From positions 1-15,218 of the forward strand of contig SSTB01000097.1 of NCBI GenBank assembly GCA_009469665.1: a stretch of 15,218 nucleotides of DNA, in the 5' to 3' direction. The notes below the pieces were generated by a model. That model searched no databases, had not been told where the DNA came from, and saw only the letters and a program-made list of their open reading frames with translations. Origin of the DNA: Azonexaceae bacterium. Its GTDB lineage: Bacteria; Pseudomonadota; Gammaproteobacteria; Burkholderiales; Rhodocyclaceae. Positions 7,298-13,761 of this stretch are shown here, piece after piece (position 1 is the stretch's first letter; each line of letters opens with the position of its first letter). A program made the position numbers and the translations under genes.

Positions 7298-8743
7298 ATG
7301 AAGATTCTTTTCGCCACCTCCGAAGTTGCCCCCTGGGTCAAGACCGGCGGCTTGGGCGATGTTGCCGCCGCCCTGCCCCAGGCGCTGCGGGCGGTCGGCG
7401 AAGATCTGCGCGTCCTGGTGCCAGCCTATCCAGCCCTGCGTAAGGCCTTCCCCGCCGCCCGGGAACTGGCCGCCCTGCCGGCGCTGGCCCCGGCACTTCC
7501 GCCCTGCCGCCTCCTGGGGGCGGACGCGGCCGGCCTGCCTCTGATCCTGCTTGACTGCCCCTCCCTCTTCGAGCGACCCGGCAATCCCTACCTCGACGCC
7601 CAGGGGCAGGACTGGAGCGACAACGGTCTGCGCTTCGGCCTGCTTTCCCGCGTGGCCGCCGTACTCGGCCAGGACAACTCGCCCCTTCCCTGGCGGGCCG
7701 ATCTTGTGCACGCCCACGACTGGCAGACCGCCCTCGCGGCCGCCTTCCTGCATTACGAAGGCGGTGCAGCGAGCCTCGTCACCATCCACAACATCGCCTT
7801 TCAGGGCTGTTTTCCCAAATCCCTGGCGTCCGAGCTGGGGCTGCCCGACCACGCCTGGCGCTTCGACGGTGTCGAATACCACGGCCAGCTTTCTTTCCTC
7901 AAGGCCGGGCTGCAACTGGCTGACCGGATTTCCACCGTCAGTCCCACCTACGCCCGGGAAATCCAGGGGGAGGCCTTGGGCTACGGCCTGGCTCCGCTGC
8001 TGCGCCACCGGGCCGACGCCCTGAGCGGCATCCTCAACGGCATCGACACCACGCTTTGGAACCCGGCCCGGGATCCCGCCTTAGCCTTTGCCTACAATGC
8101 CGGCCGCCTGGGGGCCAAGCGGGGCAACCGCACGGTGCTTCAGGATTCCCTGGGGCTCACGGTCTGTGACGACCGTCCCCTCTTCGGCGTCATCAGCCGG
8201 CTGACCCATCAAAAGGGTCTCGATCTGCTGCTCACCCTGGGCGAAGGCCTCGCCCATCTGCCGGCCCAACTGGTGGTGCTGGGCAGCGGCGAACGGGAAC
8301 TGGAGGCGGGTTTCTCGGCGCTCGCCGCCGCCCACCCCGGTCAGGTGGCCGTCACCATCGGCTTCGACGAGGGTCTCGCCCACCGCATCGAAGCCGGCGC
8401 CGACGCATTCCTCATGCCCAGCCGCTTCGAACCCTGCGGCCTCAACCAGATGTACAGCCTGGCCTACGGTACACCGCCGGTGGTTCGGGCCACGGGGGGC
8501 CTGGCGGACACGGTGGTCGATCTCGGCCCCGAGTCCCTGGCCGCCGGACAGGCCAACGGTTTCGTCCTGCACGACGCCACGCCCCACGCCCTGTGGCTCA
8601 CCCTGGAGCGGGTCGTCGCCGCCTGGCGTGACCGCCGTACCTGGCATCGATTGCAGCAGAACGGCATGCGCCGGGACTGGTCCTGGAAGCCCGCCGCGCG
8701 CGACTACCAGCGGCTTTACCGGGAGGCCTGCGGGCGCCGCTAG
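7298..8743 (+). CDS. glgA: Glycogen synthase (ADP-glucose dependent, GT5)
   Basis: 481 aa, close to E. coli GlgA (477). It transfers glucose from ADP-glucose to the non-reducing end of growing alpha-1,4-glucan. The start is fixed by the family N-terminus MKILFATSEVAPWVKTGGLG, with Lys15 in the KTGGL nucleotide-sugar loop, and by GAGGGA seven bases upstream. Further marks are VHAHDWQTAL (137-146), TIHNIAFQG (162-170), SRLTHQKGLDLL with Arg301 and Lys306 as phosphate-contacting residues, and SRFEPCGLNQMY with Glu378 matching the conserved catalytic-site Glu377 of E. coli. Both Rossmann domains of the GT-B fold are present. The substrate-making GlgC and the branching enzyme GlgB are not encoded in this window. 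The folA start lies one base after the stop, so co-transcription with folA is likely. Confidence 0.96.
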   Translation: MKILFATSEVAPWVKTGGLGDVAAALPQALRAVGEDLRVLVPAYPALRKAFPAARELAALPALAPALPPCRLLGADAAGLPLILLDCPSLFERPGNPYLDAQGQDWSDNGLRFGLLSRVAAVLGQDNSPLPWRADLVHAHDWQTALAAAFLHYEGGAASLVTIHNIAFQGCFPKSLASELGLPDHAWRFDGVEYHGQLSFLKAGLQLADRISTVSPTYAREIQGEALGYGLAPLLRHRADALSGILNGIDTTLWNPARDPALAFAYNAGRLGAKRGNRTVLQDSLGLTVCDDRPLFGVISRLTHQKGLDLLLTLGEGLAHLPAQLVVLGSGERELEAGFSALAAAHPGQVAVTIGFDEGLAHRIEAGADAFLMPSRFEPCGLNQMYSLAYGTPPVVRATGGLADTVVDLGPESLAAGQANGFVLHDATPHALWLTLERVVAAWRDRRTWHRLQQNGMRRDWSWKPAARDYQRLYREACGRR

Positions 8744-8744
8744 A

Positions 8745-9272
8745 ATGCTAGCTATGCTCTATCCCCCCGCCACTTCCCCCGCCGTCGTCCTGGTGGCGGC
8801 CGTCGCCCGCAACGGCATCATCGGCCGGGGTAACGAGCTGGTCTGGCGTGATCCCCTGGACATGCAGCATTTCAAGACCCTCACCCAAGGGGGAACCGTG
8901 GTCATGGGCCGCAAGACCTGGGAATCCCTGCCACTGCGCTTTCGCCCCCTGCCCGGCCGGCGCAATCTGGTGGTGAGCCGACAGTCCGGCTACGACGCCC
9001 CCGGTGCGGAAGTCGTCTCGTCCTTTCCTGCAGCCTTGGCAACCGTCGCCAAGGCCGGCGCAGACTCCTTGTTCGTCATCGGCGGTGGCGAGCTCTACGC
9101 CCTTGCACTGCCCTATGCCAACCGCCTTGAACTTACGGAAGTCGACATTGCCCCGGAGGGGGACGTACGATTTCCAGACATTCGGGACGACACCTGGTAC
9201 GAGGCGGAGCGGGAGGAACACCGAACGGCCGACGGCATCCGCTTTGCCTTTGTGAGCCGGCGGCTACGGTAA
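8745..9272 (+). CDS. folA: Dihydrofolate reductase
   Basis: 175 aa from ATG 8745, or 172 aa from ATG 8754; a longer in-frame extension back into glgA (to 8628) lacks DHFR character. The enzyme reduces dihydrofolate to tetrahydrofolate with NADPH, for thymidylate, purine and amino-acid synthesis. The family pattern is clear: VVLVAAVARNGIIGRGNELVW, with Trp34 equivalent to E. coli Trp22, then DPLDMQHFK with Asp39 equivalent to the catalytic Asp27 and Phe43-Lys44 to Phe31-Lys32. The NADPH-binding VVMGRKTWESLP, the FVIGGGELYALALP loop and the LTEVD strand follow. There is no good Shine-Dalgarno: GGGAGG lies about 20 bases before ATG 8745. Initiation is therefore probably by coupling to glgA, whose TAG is at 8741-8743. 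Which ATG is used is uncertain. Confidence 0.93.
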   Translation: MLAMLYPPATSPAVVLVAAVARNGIIGRGNELVWRDPLDMQHFKTLTQGGTVVMGRKTWESLPLRFRPLPGRRNLVVSRQSGYDAPGAEVVSSFPAALATVAKAGADSLFVIGGGELYALALPYANRLELTEVDIAPEGDVRFPDIRDDTWYEAEREEHRTADGIRFAFVSRRLR

Positions 9273-9418
9273 GGGACGCCAGGCGCAAGGCCGCGCGCAA
9301 GTGCCGGAGAAGCCTGTCGATTTTTTTTACACCTGGCGCTCGGCGTGCGGCGCGCAGCACCGCAGGCACAAGGCCAAGCCTCTGTTTCTTCGAAAAGTAC
9401 GCCTCCAGTACAACAGTC

Positions 9419-9433
9419 GGCGTAAATATTGCT
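9419..9433 (+). promoter_or_regulatory. Candidate sigma-54 (-24/-12) promoter of the PEP-CTERM gene
   Basis: GGCGTAAATATTGCT has GG at 9419-9420 and GC at 9431-9432, exactly the 12-base spacing of the sigma-54 consensus TGGCACG-N4-TTGC(A/T). The -12 block TTGCT matches fully; the -24 block keeps GGC but not the rest. Transcription would start near 9444, leaving a leader of about 70 bases. RpoN together with the PrsK/PrsR two-component system is known to control PEP-CTERM genes in floc-forming relatives such as Zoogloea, which supports the reading. There is no experimental proof here. Confidence 0.5.
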
Positions 9434-9500
9434 TTAGCGTATCGCAGGGGGAACATGCAAACCCTCGGAACCCAGAGAATCGAGTAATCCAACCCTCAAC

Positions 9501-9507
9501 AGGAGGT
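9501..9507 (+). promoter_or_regulatory. Strong ribosome binding site of the PEP-CTERM gene
   Basis: AGGAGGT, a near-perfect anti-16S match, lies six bases before ATG 9514. It decides the start in favour of 9514 over an in-frame GTG at 9301, whose extension would place about 70 residues ahead of the signal peptide. Confidence 0.85.
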
Positions 9508-9513
9508 ATATCA

Positions 9514-10140
9514 ATGGCAACACTCAACACCGGAAAGGCACTGGCCCTGGCGCTGGGACTCTGCACTTCGCTTTATGCCCATGGGGCGGCCATCAATCTC
9601 ACCACCCCCGGCTCCGAGTATGGTGGCGGGCAATACACGCTTGGCTTTGAATTCACCGTCTCGTCCAACCGGACCATCACCTCCCTGGGTGTCTATGACT
9701 CCGGGGCAAACGGGCTGAGTTCCAATGCGCAAATCGGCATTTGGGATACCTCGGGAAATCTGCTCACCTCCACCACGATCCTGGCAGGCACGGGGCAACT
9801 GGACGGCCTGTTCCGCTACGTCAATATCAGCGGCTTCTCGCTGGTCGCGGGAACGCATTACGTCATCGGCGCCTACACCACCGATCTGGCCTCGTCTCTC
9901 AACACCCTCCAGGGTGGCTCCGGCAGCATCGACCCGGACGTGGACGTCATCGTTGATCGGTACAGCGCTTTCAATTCGATTTTCTCGTTCCCGACTCAAA
10001 CCGATGGACATGCCGACGGTGCTTGGCTCGGGGCCAACTTCCGGACCGGCGCGACGGGTTCAGTTCCCGAACCCGCAAGTTTGGCGCTCATTGCCCTCGG
10101 TCTCCTGGGCATCGGGGTTGCCCGCCAGAGAAAATCCTAG
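9514..10140 (+). CDS. PEP-CTERM sorting domain protein with DUF4082-like domain
   Basis: 208 aa. The N-terminus carries a signal peptide (GKALALALGLCTSLYAHGAA, cleavage around 25-26). Residues about 30-178 form a beta-rich domain resembling DUF4082: FEFTVSSNRTITSLGVYDSG (46-65), AQIGIWDTSGNLL, and FRYVNISGFSLVAGTHYVIG (100-119). The C-terminus is a textbook PEP-CTERM signal: VPEP at 184-187, a hydrophobic helix ASLALIALGLLGIGVA, then the basic tail RQRKS. Such proteins are exported by Sec, held by the C-terminal helix, then cut and released by an exosortase, usually ending up in the extracellular matrix or floc. No exosortase or exopolysaccharide gene is in the window, so sorting must act in trans. 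The gene stands alone between folA and a terminator hairpin and has its own candidate sigma-54 promoter. Confidence 0.92.
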   Translation: MATLNTGKALALALGLCTSLYAHGAAINLTTPGSEYGGGQYTLGFEFTVSSNRTITSLGVYDSGANGLSSNAQIGIWDTSGNLLTSTTILAGTGQLDGLFRYVNISGFSLVAGTHYVIGAYTTDLASSLNTLQGGSGSIDPDVDVIVDRYSAFNSIFSFPTQTDGHADGAWLGANFRTGATGSVPEPASLALIALGLLGIGVARQRKS

Positions 10141-10171
10141 CCGACTGGCCGCCACGGCGACAGCCAAAAGC

Positions 10172-10202
10172 AAAGCGCCTCGCAGCATCTGCGAGGCGCT
10201 TT
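10172..10202. terminator. Bidirectional intrinsic terminator hairpin
   Basis: AAAGCGCCTCGCA (10172-10184) and TGCGAGGCGCTTT (10190-10202) are perfect reverse complements, a 13-bp stem with a five-base GCATC loop. On the plus strand it runs into TTTT (10200-10203), 32 bases after the PEP-CTERM stop. On the minus strand a CTTTGCTTTT stretch follows, 36 bases after the FecR/barrel gene stop. It sits between convergent genes and should stop both transcripts. Confidence 0.9.
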
Positions 10203-10237
10203 TGCATGGGTCGGCCGAAACAGGCGCTGTCGCTCGG

Positions 10238-11629
10238 TCAATCCAAGGCGATACTGCCGCCAGCGCTGGTCGTGCTGGTGCGGCGGAAGGCGGCGGCGCC
10301 CATGACATGCTCGTCCAGGCCACCGGCACTGAACTTGTAGGCAATGCCTGCGTGGGAGGCATTGGCTCCCGCAAAGAAACCGTTGAATCCGAAGCCGCTG
10401 CCTCCTGAGCCGGAAAAGCTCGAGCCACCGCCCGTGCTGCCGGTACCTGAAAGGGCATAGCTCGACCCGCCGATCGCGACACCGAGACTGACGCCGACGG
10501 TCACATGGGCGGGCGCAAAATGGGCCGTGAGGGTGCCGCCGGTCACGTTGCCGACCACGCCGGATTCGGAGGTAGGCAGAGAATACCCCGCCAGACTGTA
10601 GGTGCCGACGAGGTTGGCACTCTGCAATGCGGAAATGTCGGCCGTCGAGGTCGGCAGGCCCGCGATGTAGTGCAGTTGGGTGGCGTTGACGGAACAGGCG
10701 CCGTCGCAATTGACCACCCCCGAACCGGTGGTCCAGACACCCCAACCGATCACGCCGTCGATGGCGAGGGCACCTTTGACGTTTCCGGCGGTGAGGTGCT
10801 GGCCGTCGCTGTCGGACACTGACTGGAGCGTGGAACCACCGCCGAAAACGGCGTCGGCCGGTGCAGCGAAGCTGTAGACGTCCGCCGAACCGTCGAACAC
10901 GGCGGCAACGGCTACGGCGTATTTTTTGCCGGAGGTCAGGTCGGCGCCCAGCACGCAAGATCCACCGCCCGATCCGGTGCAATCGCCAGCACCGTAGGGC
11001 GTCACGGCCTCGCCGGGCGGTTGCTGCGGTGGCAGGACCGGCGGGCTTCCGGCCACCGTCGGCTTGGTATCCTTGCCGGTCACCAGAGCCGACTCGCCCC
11101 CCGACACAATGACGCAACCCGCGGCGTTACAGACTTCCACGGCGCCTTCGCCGGTGTGGATCAACACGCCCTGGCCGTCGGGACCCGTGTAGCCCACAGA
11201 ATATTCGGTGCCCCGAATGCCGATGGTGGCCACCTGAGTGGTGACCCGATAGGCGTCCTTGTTGCCGCGACCGATGAGTCCGGTGATGGTGCGCAGGCCG
11301 CCGCGCAACAGGTTGAAGAAACCCTTGTCTCCCTCGCCCCCTTTGTGTTCATAGGCCTCGATGCGGAACTCGCTCTTGGGCTGAAGGGACATCTGGGCAC
11401 CGTCGGCAAAGCGCAGTTGCGTGCGCCCGTTGTCGCCTGTCGCGATGGTTTCGCCGGGAGCGACCTCGGCTCCCTTGGCCAGGGGGCGCTGAGCACCGGA
11501 GGCAGAAATGGCCGACACGTTGCCCGAAGAGAAATCGACGCGCGCAGCCCCTGCCGCCGGGGCAAGCGTGGGAACAATGCCCAGGGAAACCAGGGCTGCG
11601 GCTTGTGCGATGCGAGTTTTGGATGGCAT
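10238..11629 (-). CDS. Secreted FecR-domain protein with C-terminal TbpB-type barrel-like domain (candidate Slam substrate)
   Basis: 463 aa from ATG 11629, behind a GGGA motif; a TTG at 11644 would add five residues. The signal peptide (TRIAQAAALVSLGIVPTLAPAAGA) has no lipobox Cys, so the product is probably not lipidated. Residues about 35-175 are a FecR domain: ETIATGDNGRTQLRFADGAQ, then GGLRTITGLIGRG and ATIGIRGTEYS. A CNAAGC pair (167/172) and a Pro-rich linker (about 188-212) follow. Two more close Cys pairs lie at 217/225 and 308/312. The C-terminal ~100 residues look like the TbpB_B_D beta-barrel: GTLTAHFAPAHVTV, YALSGTGSTGGGSSFSGSGG, NGFFAGANASHAGIAYKFS and a GAAAFRR near-end recalling the FGAKR ending of that fold. 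The Slam-like gene lies 15 bases upstream in the same orientation. Export by that protein is inferred; the ligand is unknown. Confidence 0.8.
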   Translation of the reverse strand: MPSKTRIAQAAALVSLGIVPTLAPAAGAARVDFSSGNVSAISASGAQRPLAKGAEVAPGETIATGDNGRTQLRFADGAQMSLQPKSEFRIEAYEHKGGEGDKGFFNLLRGGLRTITGLIGRGNKDAYRVTTQVATIGIRGTEYSVGYTGPDGQGVLIHTGEGAVEVCNAAGCVIVSGGESALVTGKDTKPTVAGSPPVLPPQQPPGEAVTPYGAGDCTGSGGGSCVLGADLTSGKKYAVAVAAVFDGSADVYSFAAPADAVFGGGSTLQSVSDSDGQHLTAGNVKGALAIDGVIGWGVWTTGSGVVNCDGACSVNATQLHYIAGLPTSTADISALQSANLVGTYSLAGYSLPTSESGVVGNVTGGTLTAHFAPAHVTVGVSLGVAIGGSSYALSGTGSTGGGSSFSGSGGSGFGFNGFFAGANASHAGIAYKFSAGGLDEHVMGAAAFRRTSTTSAGGSIALD

Positions 11630-11644
11630 GGCTAATCCCGTCAA

Positions 11645-12973
11645 TCAGAATTCACGACGAACCGTCACTGAAACGATGTCGCGCCGGTAATCATTGAAAT
11701 GCACATTGGACTGGTTGTCGGTCAAGGAAATCTGCGGCGTCACCGACAGTTCCTTGGTAACCAGGTAGGTGACCCCCAGGTTGATGTTCAACTGGTCGTC
11801 ACTGCGCCGCTTGAGGAAGGAAGGATCCTCGCCGCCGTAGCGGCGGTGCTCGAAGGCCACGCTGCCGAACAGCGAGAACTTGGCATCCAGCCCCCACTGG
11901 CCCCCGGCCCGCAGCCCGTAGGCGTGGTGCCCCAGGTGCTCCACATTGGATTTTTCCGGACGCTCGTTGGCGAGGTAGGCGCTGAGAAACGCAACCTGCC
12001 CCTCGCGGAAAGCGTGAGCCCAAGCACCGCCCAGGACATAGCGGTCGGCATCGCGCACCGACTGGGTGAGGTAACTCAGATTGGAATACTGGGCGAAGGC
12101 ACTCAACTGGTTGCGCGAGTCGAGATTGTGCTGCCACAAGCCGGTGACCCCGTTGGCCCGCCGAAAGTCTTCGTCATCGACGAAGAGGGTGGAACTCTGG
12201 GCGGTAATGGAATAGACGTTGCGCCCCTGGTTGAGCAGGACGCCGCCGTAGGCGTCGATGCTGGCCGTGTCGAGGTCGGTATGATCGAAATTCCAGCGCT
12301 GGGAGCCAGAAAGCCCGCCCAACAGGACGACGCCGGGTGAAACGGGGTGGCGGATGCTGATCCCGCCTCCCAGGGTGCCGAACCAGTCGCTGCGCTTGCG
12401 GCTGTCGGAATCGAGGGTAAAAGGTAGCCCGCCCAGGACGGGAACCGCCACCGTAGTGCGACTGGGTGCGGCGTTGGCGTTTGAATCGTGGCCGACGATC
12501 CCCTCGATGTAGCCCTTGATCGAGCTGCGACTCGCGTCGGCCATGCGGTCGATGGCGACCACCAGCTTGTCGATGGTGGCGGCGACCTCGGGCGGAACCC
12601 CCTGCTTCTTGGTGGTTTCGAATTCCGCCTTGGCGGTCTCTGTCTCACCCACGAGCATGTAGGCGCGGGCGATTTCGGCCCGGGCGCGAACGTTGTTGGG
12701 CTCCACCGCCAGCACCCGCTCCAGGGCGAAGATGGCCCGGGTTCCCTGGCCCGCATCCAGAGCGGAGATGCCGAGCAGCAGGTCATAGACCGGATCCCCC
12801 GCCCGCTCGCTCTCCAGGATGTCGAGCATGCGGTAGGCTTCGGCACCCTTGCCCTGCTCGATGAGGCCTTTGGCCTGATCCGTCACCGCATCGGCCAGAA
12901 CCGGCAGCGGCACCGCGGCCAGGGCGAGCCCGGCGACGACGACAATTTTTTTCAACCCACGAACGACACGCAC
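11645..12973 (-). CDS. Slam-like outer-membrane protein (TPR plus DUF560 beta-barrel)
   Basis: 442 aa. The GTG start at 12973 is chosen because AGGGGGA (12987-12981) lies seven bases upstream and the next residues form a signal peptide (KKIVVVAGLALAAVPLPVLA, cleavage after Ala27). Residues about 30-145 hold TPR-like helices, including AIFALERVLAVEPNNVRARA. The junction motif GYIEGIVGHDSNAN (154-167) is typical of Slam/DUF560 proteins at the start of the barrel. From there to the end the sequence alternates like a 14-stranded barrel and finishes in Phe (VRREF), as outer-membrane barrels assembled by BAM do. Slam proteins move lipoproteins or soluble hemophore-like proteins across the outer membrane (type XI secretion). 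The downstream FecR/barrel gene is the obvious candidate substrate. An 83-base gap separates it from the upstream FecR gene; I saw no convincing promoter there. Confidence 0.85.
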   Translation of the reverse strand: MRVVRGLKKIVVVAGLALAAVPLPVLADAVTDQAKGLIEQGKGAEAYRMLDILESERAGDPVYDLLLGISALDAGQGTRAIFALERVLAVEPNNVRARAEIARAYMLVGETETAKAEFETTKKQGVPPEVAATIDKLVVAIDRMADASRSSIKGYIEGIVGHDSNANAAPSRTTVAVPVLGGLPFTLDSDSRKRSDWFGTLGGGISIRHPVSPGVVLLGGLSGSQRWNFDHTDLDTASIDAYGGVLLNQGRNVYSITAQSSTLFVDDEDFRRANGVTGLWQHNLDSRNQLSAFAQYSNLSYLTQSVRDADRYVLGGAWAHAFREGQVAFLSAYLANERPEKSNVEHLGHHAYGLRAGGQWGLDAKFSLFGSVAFEHRRYGGEDPSFLKRRSDDQLNINLGVTYLVTKELSVTPQISLTDNQSNVHFNDYRRDIVSVTVRREF

Positions 12974-13056
12974 CGAATCTTCCCCCTACCAGCGATAAGT
13001 AGCTGAATCTTATCACAACGGGGGCATATCCCGTACGGCCGGATAGGGGAAAAACC
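12974..13056 (-). other. Leader between the short FecR gene and the Slam-like gene
   Basis: This short gap, more AT-rich than its surroundings, holds the AGGGGGA ribosome-binding site of the Slam-like gene. It also holds part of a small TAGGG/CCCTA inverted repeat (13044-13048 with 13055-13059) at the FecR stop codon. No consensus sigma-70 or sigma-54 promoter and no convincing terminator is visible, so readthrough from the decarboxylase-FecR pair is possible. Confidence 0.35.
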
Positions 13057-13761
13057 CTACCAGTTTGTTGTATTTCGGTTGATGGGCGGCGGCTCCACGG
13101 GCCGCACGGGCACGCGACTGCGATCATCCGCCCCCGGACCGCTGGGCAACTGGGGCAGCAGATCGCCCTGGCCGACCTTGGGCGGACTGCCCGGGCCGGG
13201 TTTGGCGTCCTTGTCGACAACCGTGGTGGTCTCGCCCGGACTCACGAGGACACAACCTGCCGCATTGCACACTTCGACCAGACCAGAAACTGTCGTGACG
13301 ACCAGGCCCCCGCTTCCCAGGTTGGCCGAATACTCGGTCCCGCGGATGCCTATGGTGGCGACCGTGGTCCCCACTTGGTATTGCTCGCGGCGCCCTTTGC
13401 CGATCAAGCCGGTGATAGTGCGGAAGCCACCCTTGAGCAGGGTAAAGAAGCCCTTGTCCTCCGGACTGCCCTTGCCGCCCGCAAAGCGGAAGTCGTCCAC
13501 GCGAAAGCGCGTGGCGGGTTGCAGTGACATGCTGGCACCATCCCGGAAGCGCAGTTGGGCGCGGCCGTCGTCGCCGGTTTCGATCGATTCTCCGGCGAGC
13601 AGTTCGCCCCCGCGGGAAGCAGGACGGCGCTGGCCGTCCGGGGTGACGATGCTCGCGGCCCCCGCAGAGAACACAATTCCCGCCGCAACCTCGGCAGCTG
13701 CGACCGAAGCACCCGATCCCCAGAGCAGGAGGAGCGCCACCAGAGGCACCGCCCTGCTCAT
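13057..13761 (-). CDS. Short secreted FecR-domain protein
   Basis: 234 aa from ATG 13761; a TTG at 13770 would add three residues, but the ATG forms an ATGA overlap with the decarboxylase stop. The signal peptide is MSRAVPLVALLLLWGSGASV, with cleavage near 22-23 and no lipobox. Residues about 28-175 are a FecR domain: ESIETGDDGRAQLRFRDGAS (58-77), FFTLLKGGFRTITGLIGKG (105-123), ATIGIRGTEYS (135-145) and the CNAAGC pair (165/170). It then ends in a Pro/Gly-rich tail of about 45 residues. It is clearly paralogous to the larger FecR protein downstream: 31 of 42 residues agree over the GFF...EYS core (104-145 here, 103-144 there). It stops where that protein continues into its barrel domain. It lacks a cytoplasmic anti-sigma segment and any internal transmembrane helix, and no FecI-type sigma factor is nearby. 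A sensory role like E. coli FecR is therefore unlikely. Confidence 0.85.
   Translation of the reverse strand: MSRAVPLVALLLLWGSGASVAAAEVAAGIVFSAGAASIVTPDGQRRPASRGGELLAGESIETGDDGRAQLRFRDGASMSLQPATRFRVDDFRFAGGKGSPEDKGFFTLLKGGFRTITGLIGKGRREQYQVGTTVATIGIRGTEYSANLGSGGLVVTTVSGLVEVCNAAGCVLVSPGETTTVVDKDAKPGPGSPPKVGQGDLLPQLPSGPGADDRSRVPVRPVEPPPINRNTTNW

Noticed and set aside
6136..7341. 401-codon minus-strand frame opposite the secreted unknown gene
   Set aside because: The plus-strand frame has a signal peptide and a ribosome binding site; the antisense frame has neither.
9280..9328. T8 tract (9321-9328) after folA as an intrinsic terminator
   Set aside because: The only stem found is CAGGC/GCCTG with a long loop and several bases before the T-tract, which is too weak to call.
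9397..9411. GTAC-N7-GTAC repeat as an operator
   Set aside because: Each half is a four-base palindrome that occurs often by chance, and the position directly above the -24 box does not suit a sigma-54 activator site.
9301..9513. In-frame GTG-initiated extension of the PEP-CTERM protein
   Set aside because: It would put about 70 residues before the signal peptide, cover the candidate promoter and ignore the AGGAGGT site at 9501-9507.
13044..13059. TAGGG/CCCTA inverted repeat at the end of the short FecR gene as a terminator
   Set aside because: It has five base pairs, overlaps the stop codon and is not followed by a T-tract in the minus direction.
10238..13761. FecR proteins as anti-sigma regulators of an iron-uptake system
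   Set aside because: No fecI or TonB-receptor gene, no cytoplasmic N-terminal segment and no transmembrane helix are visible.
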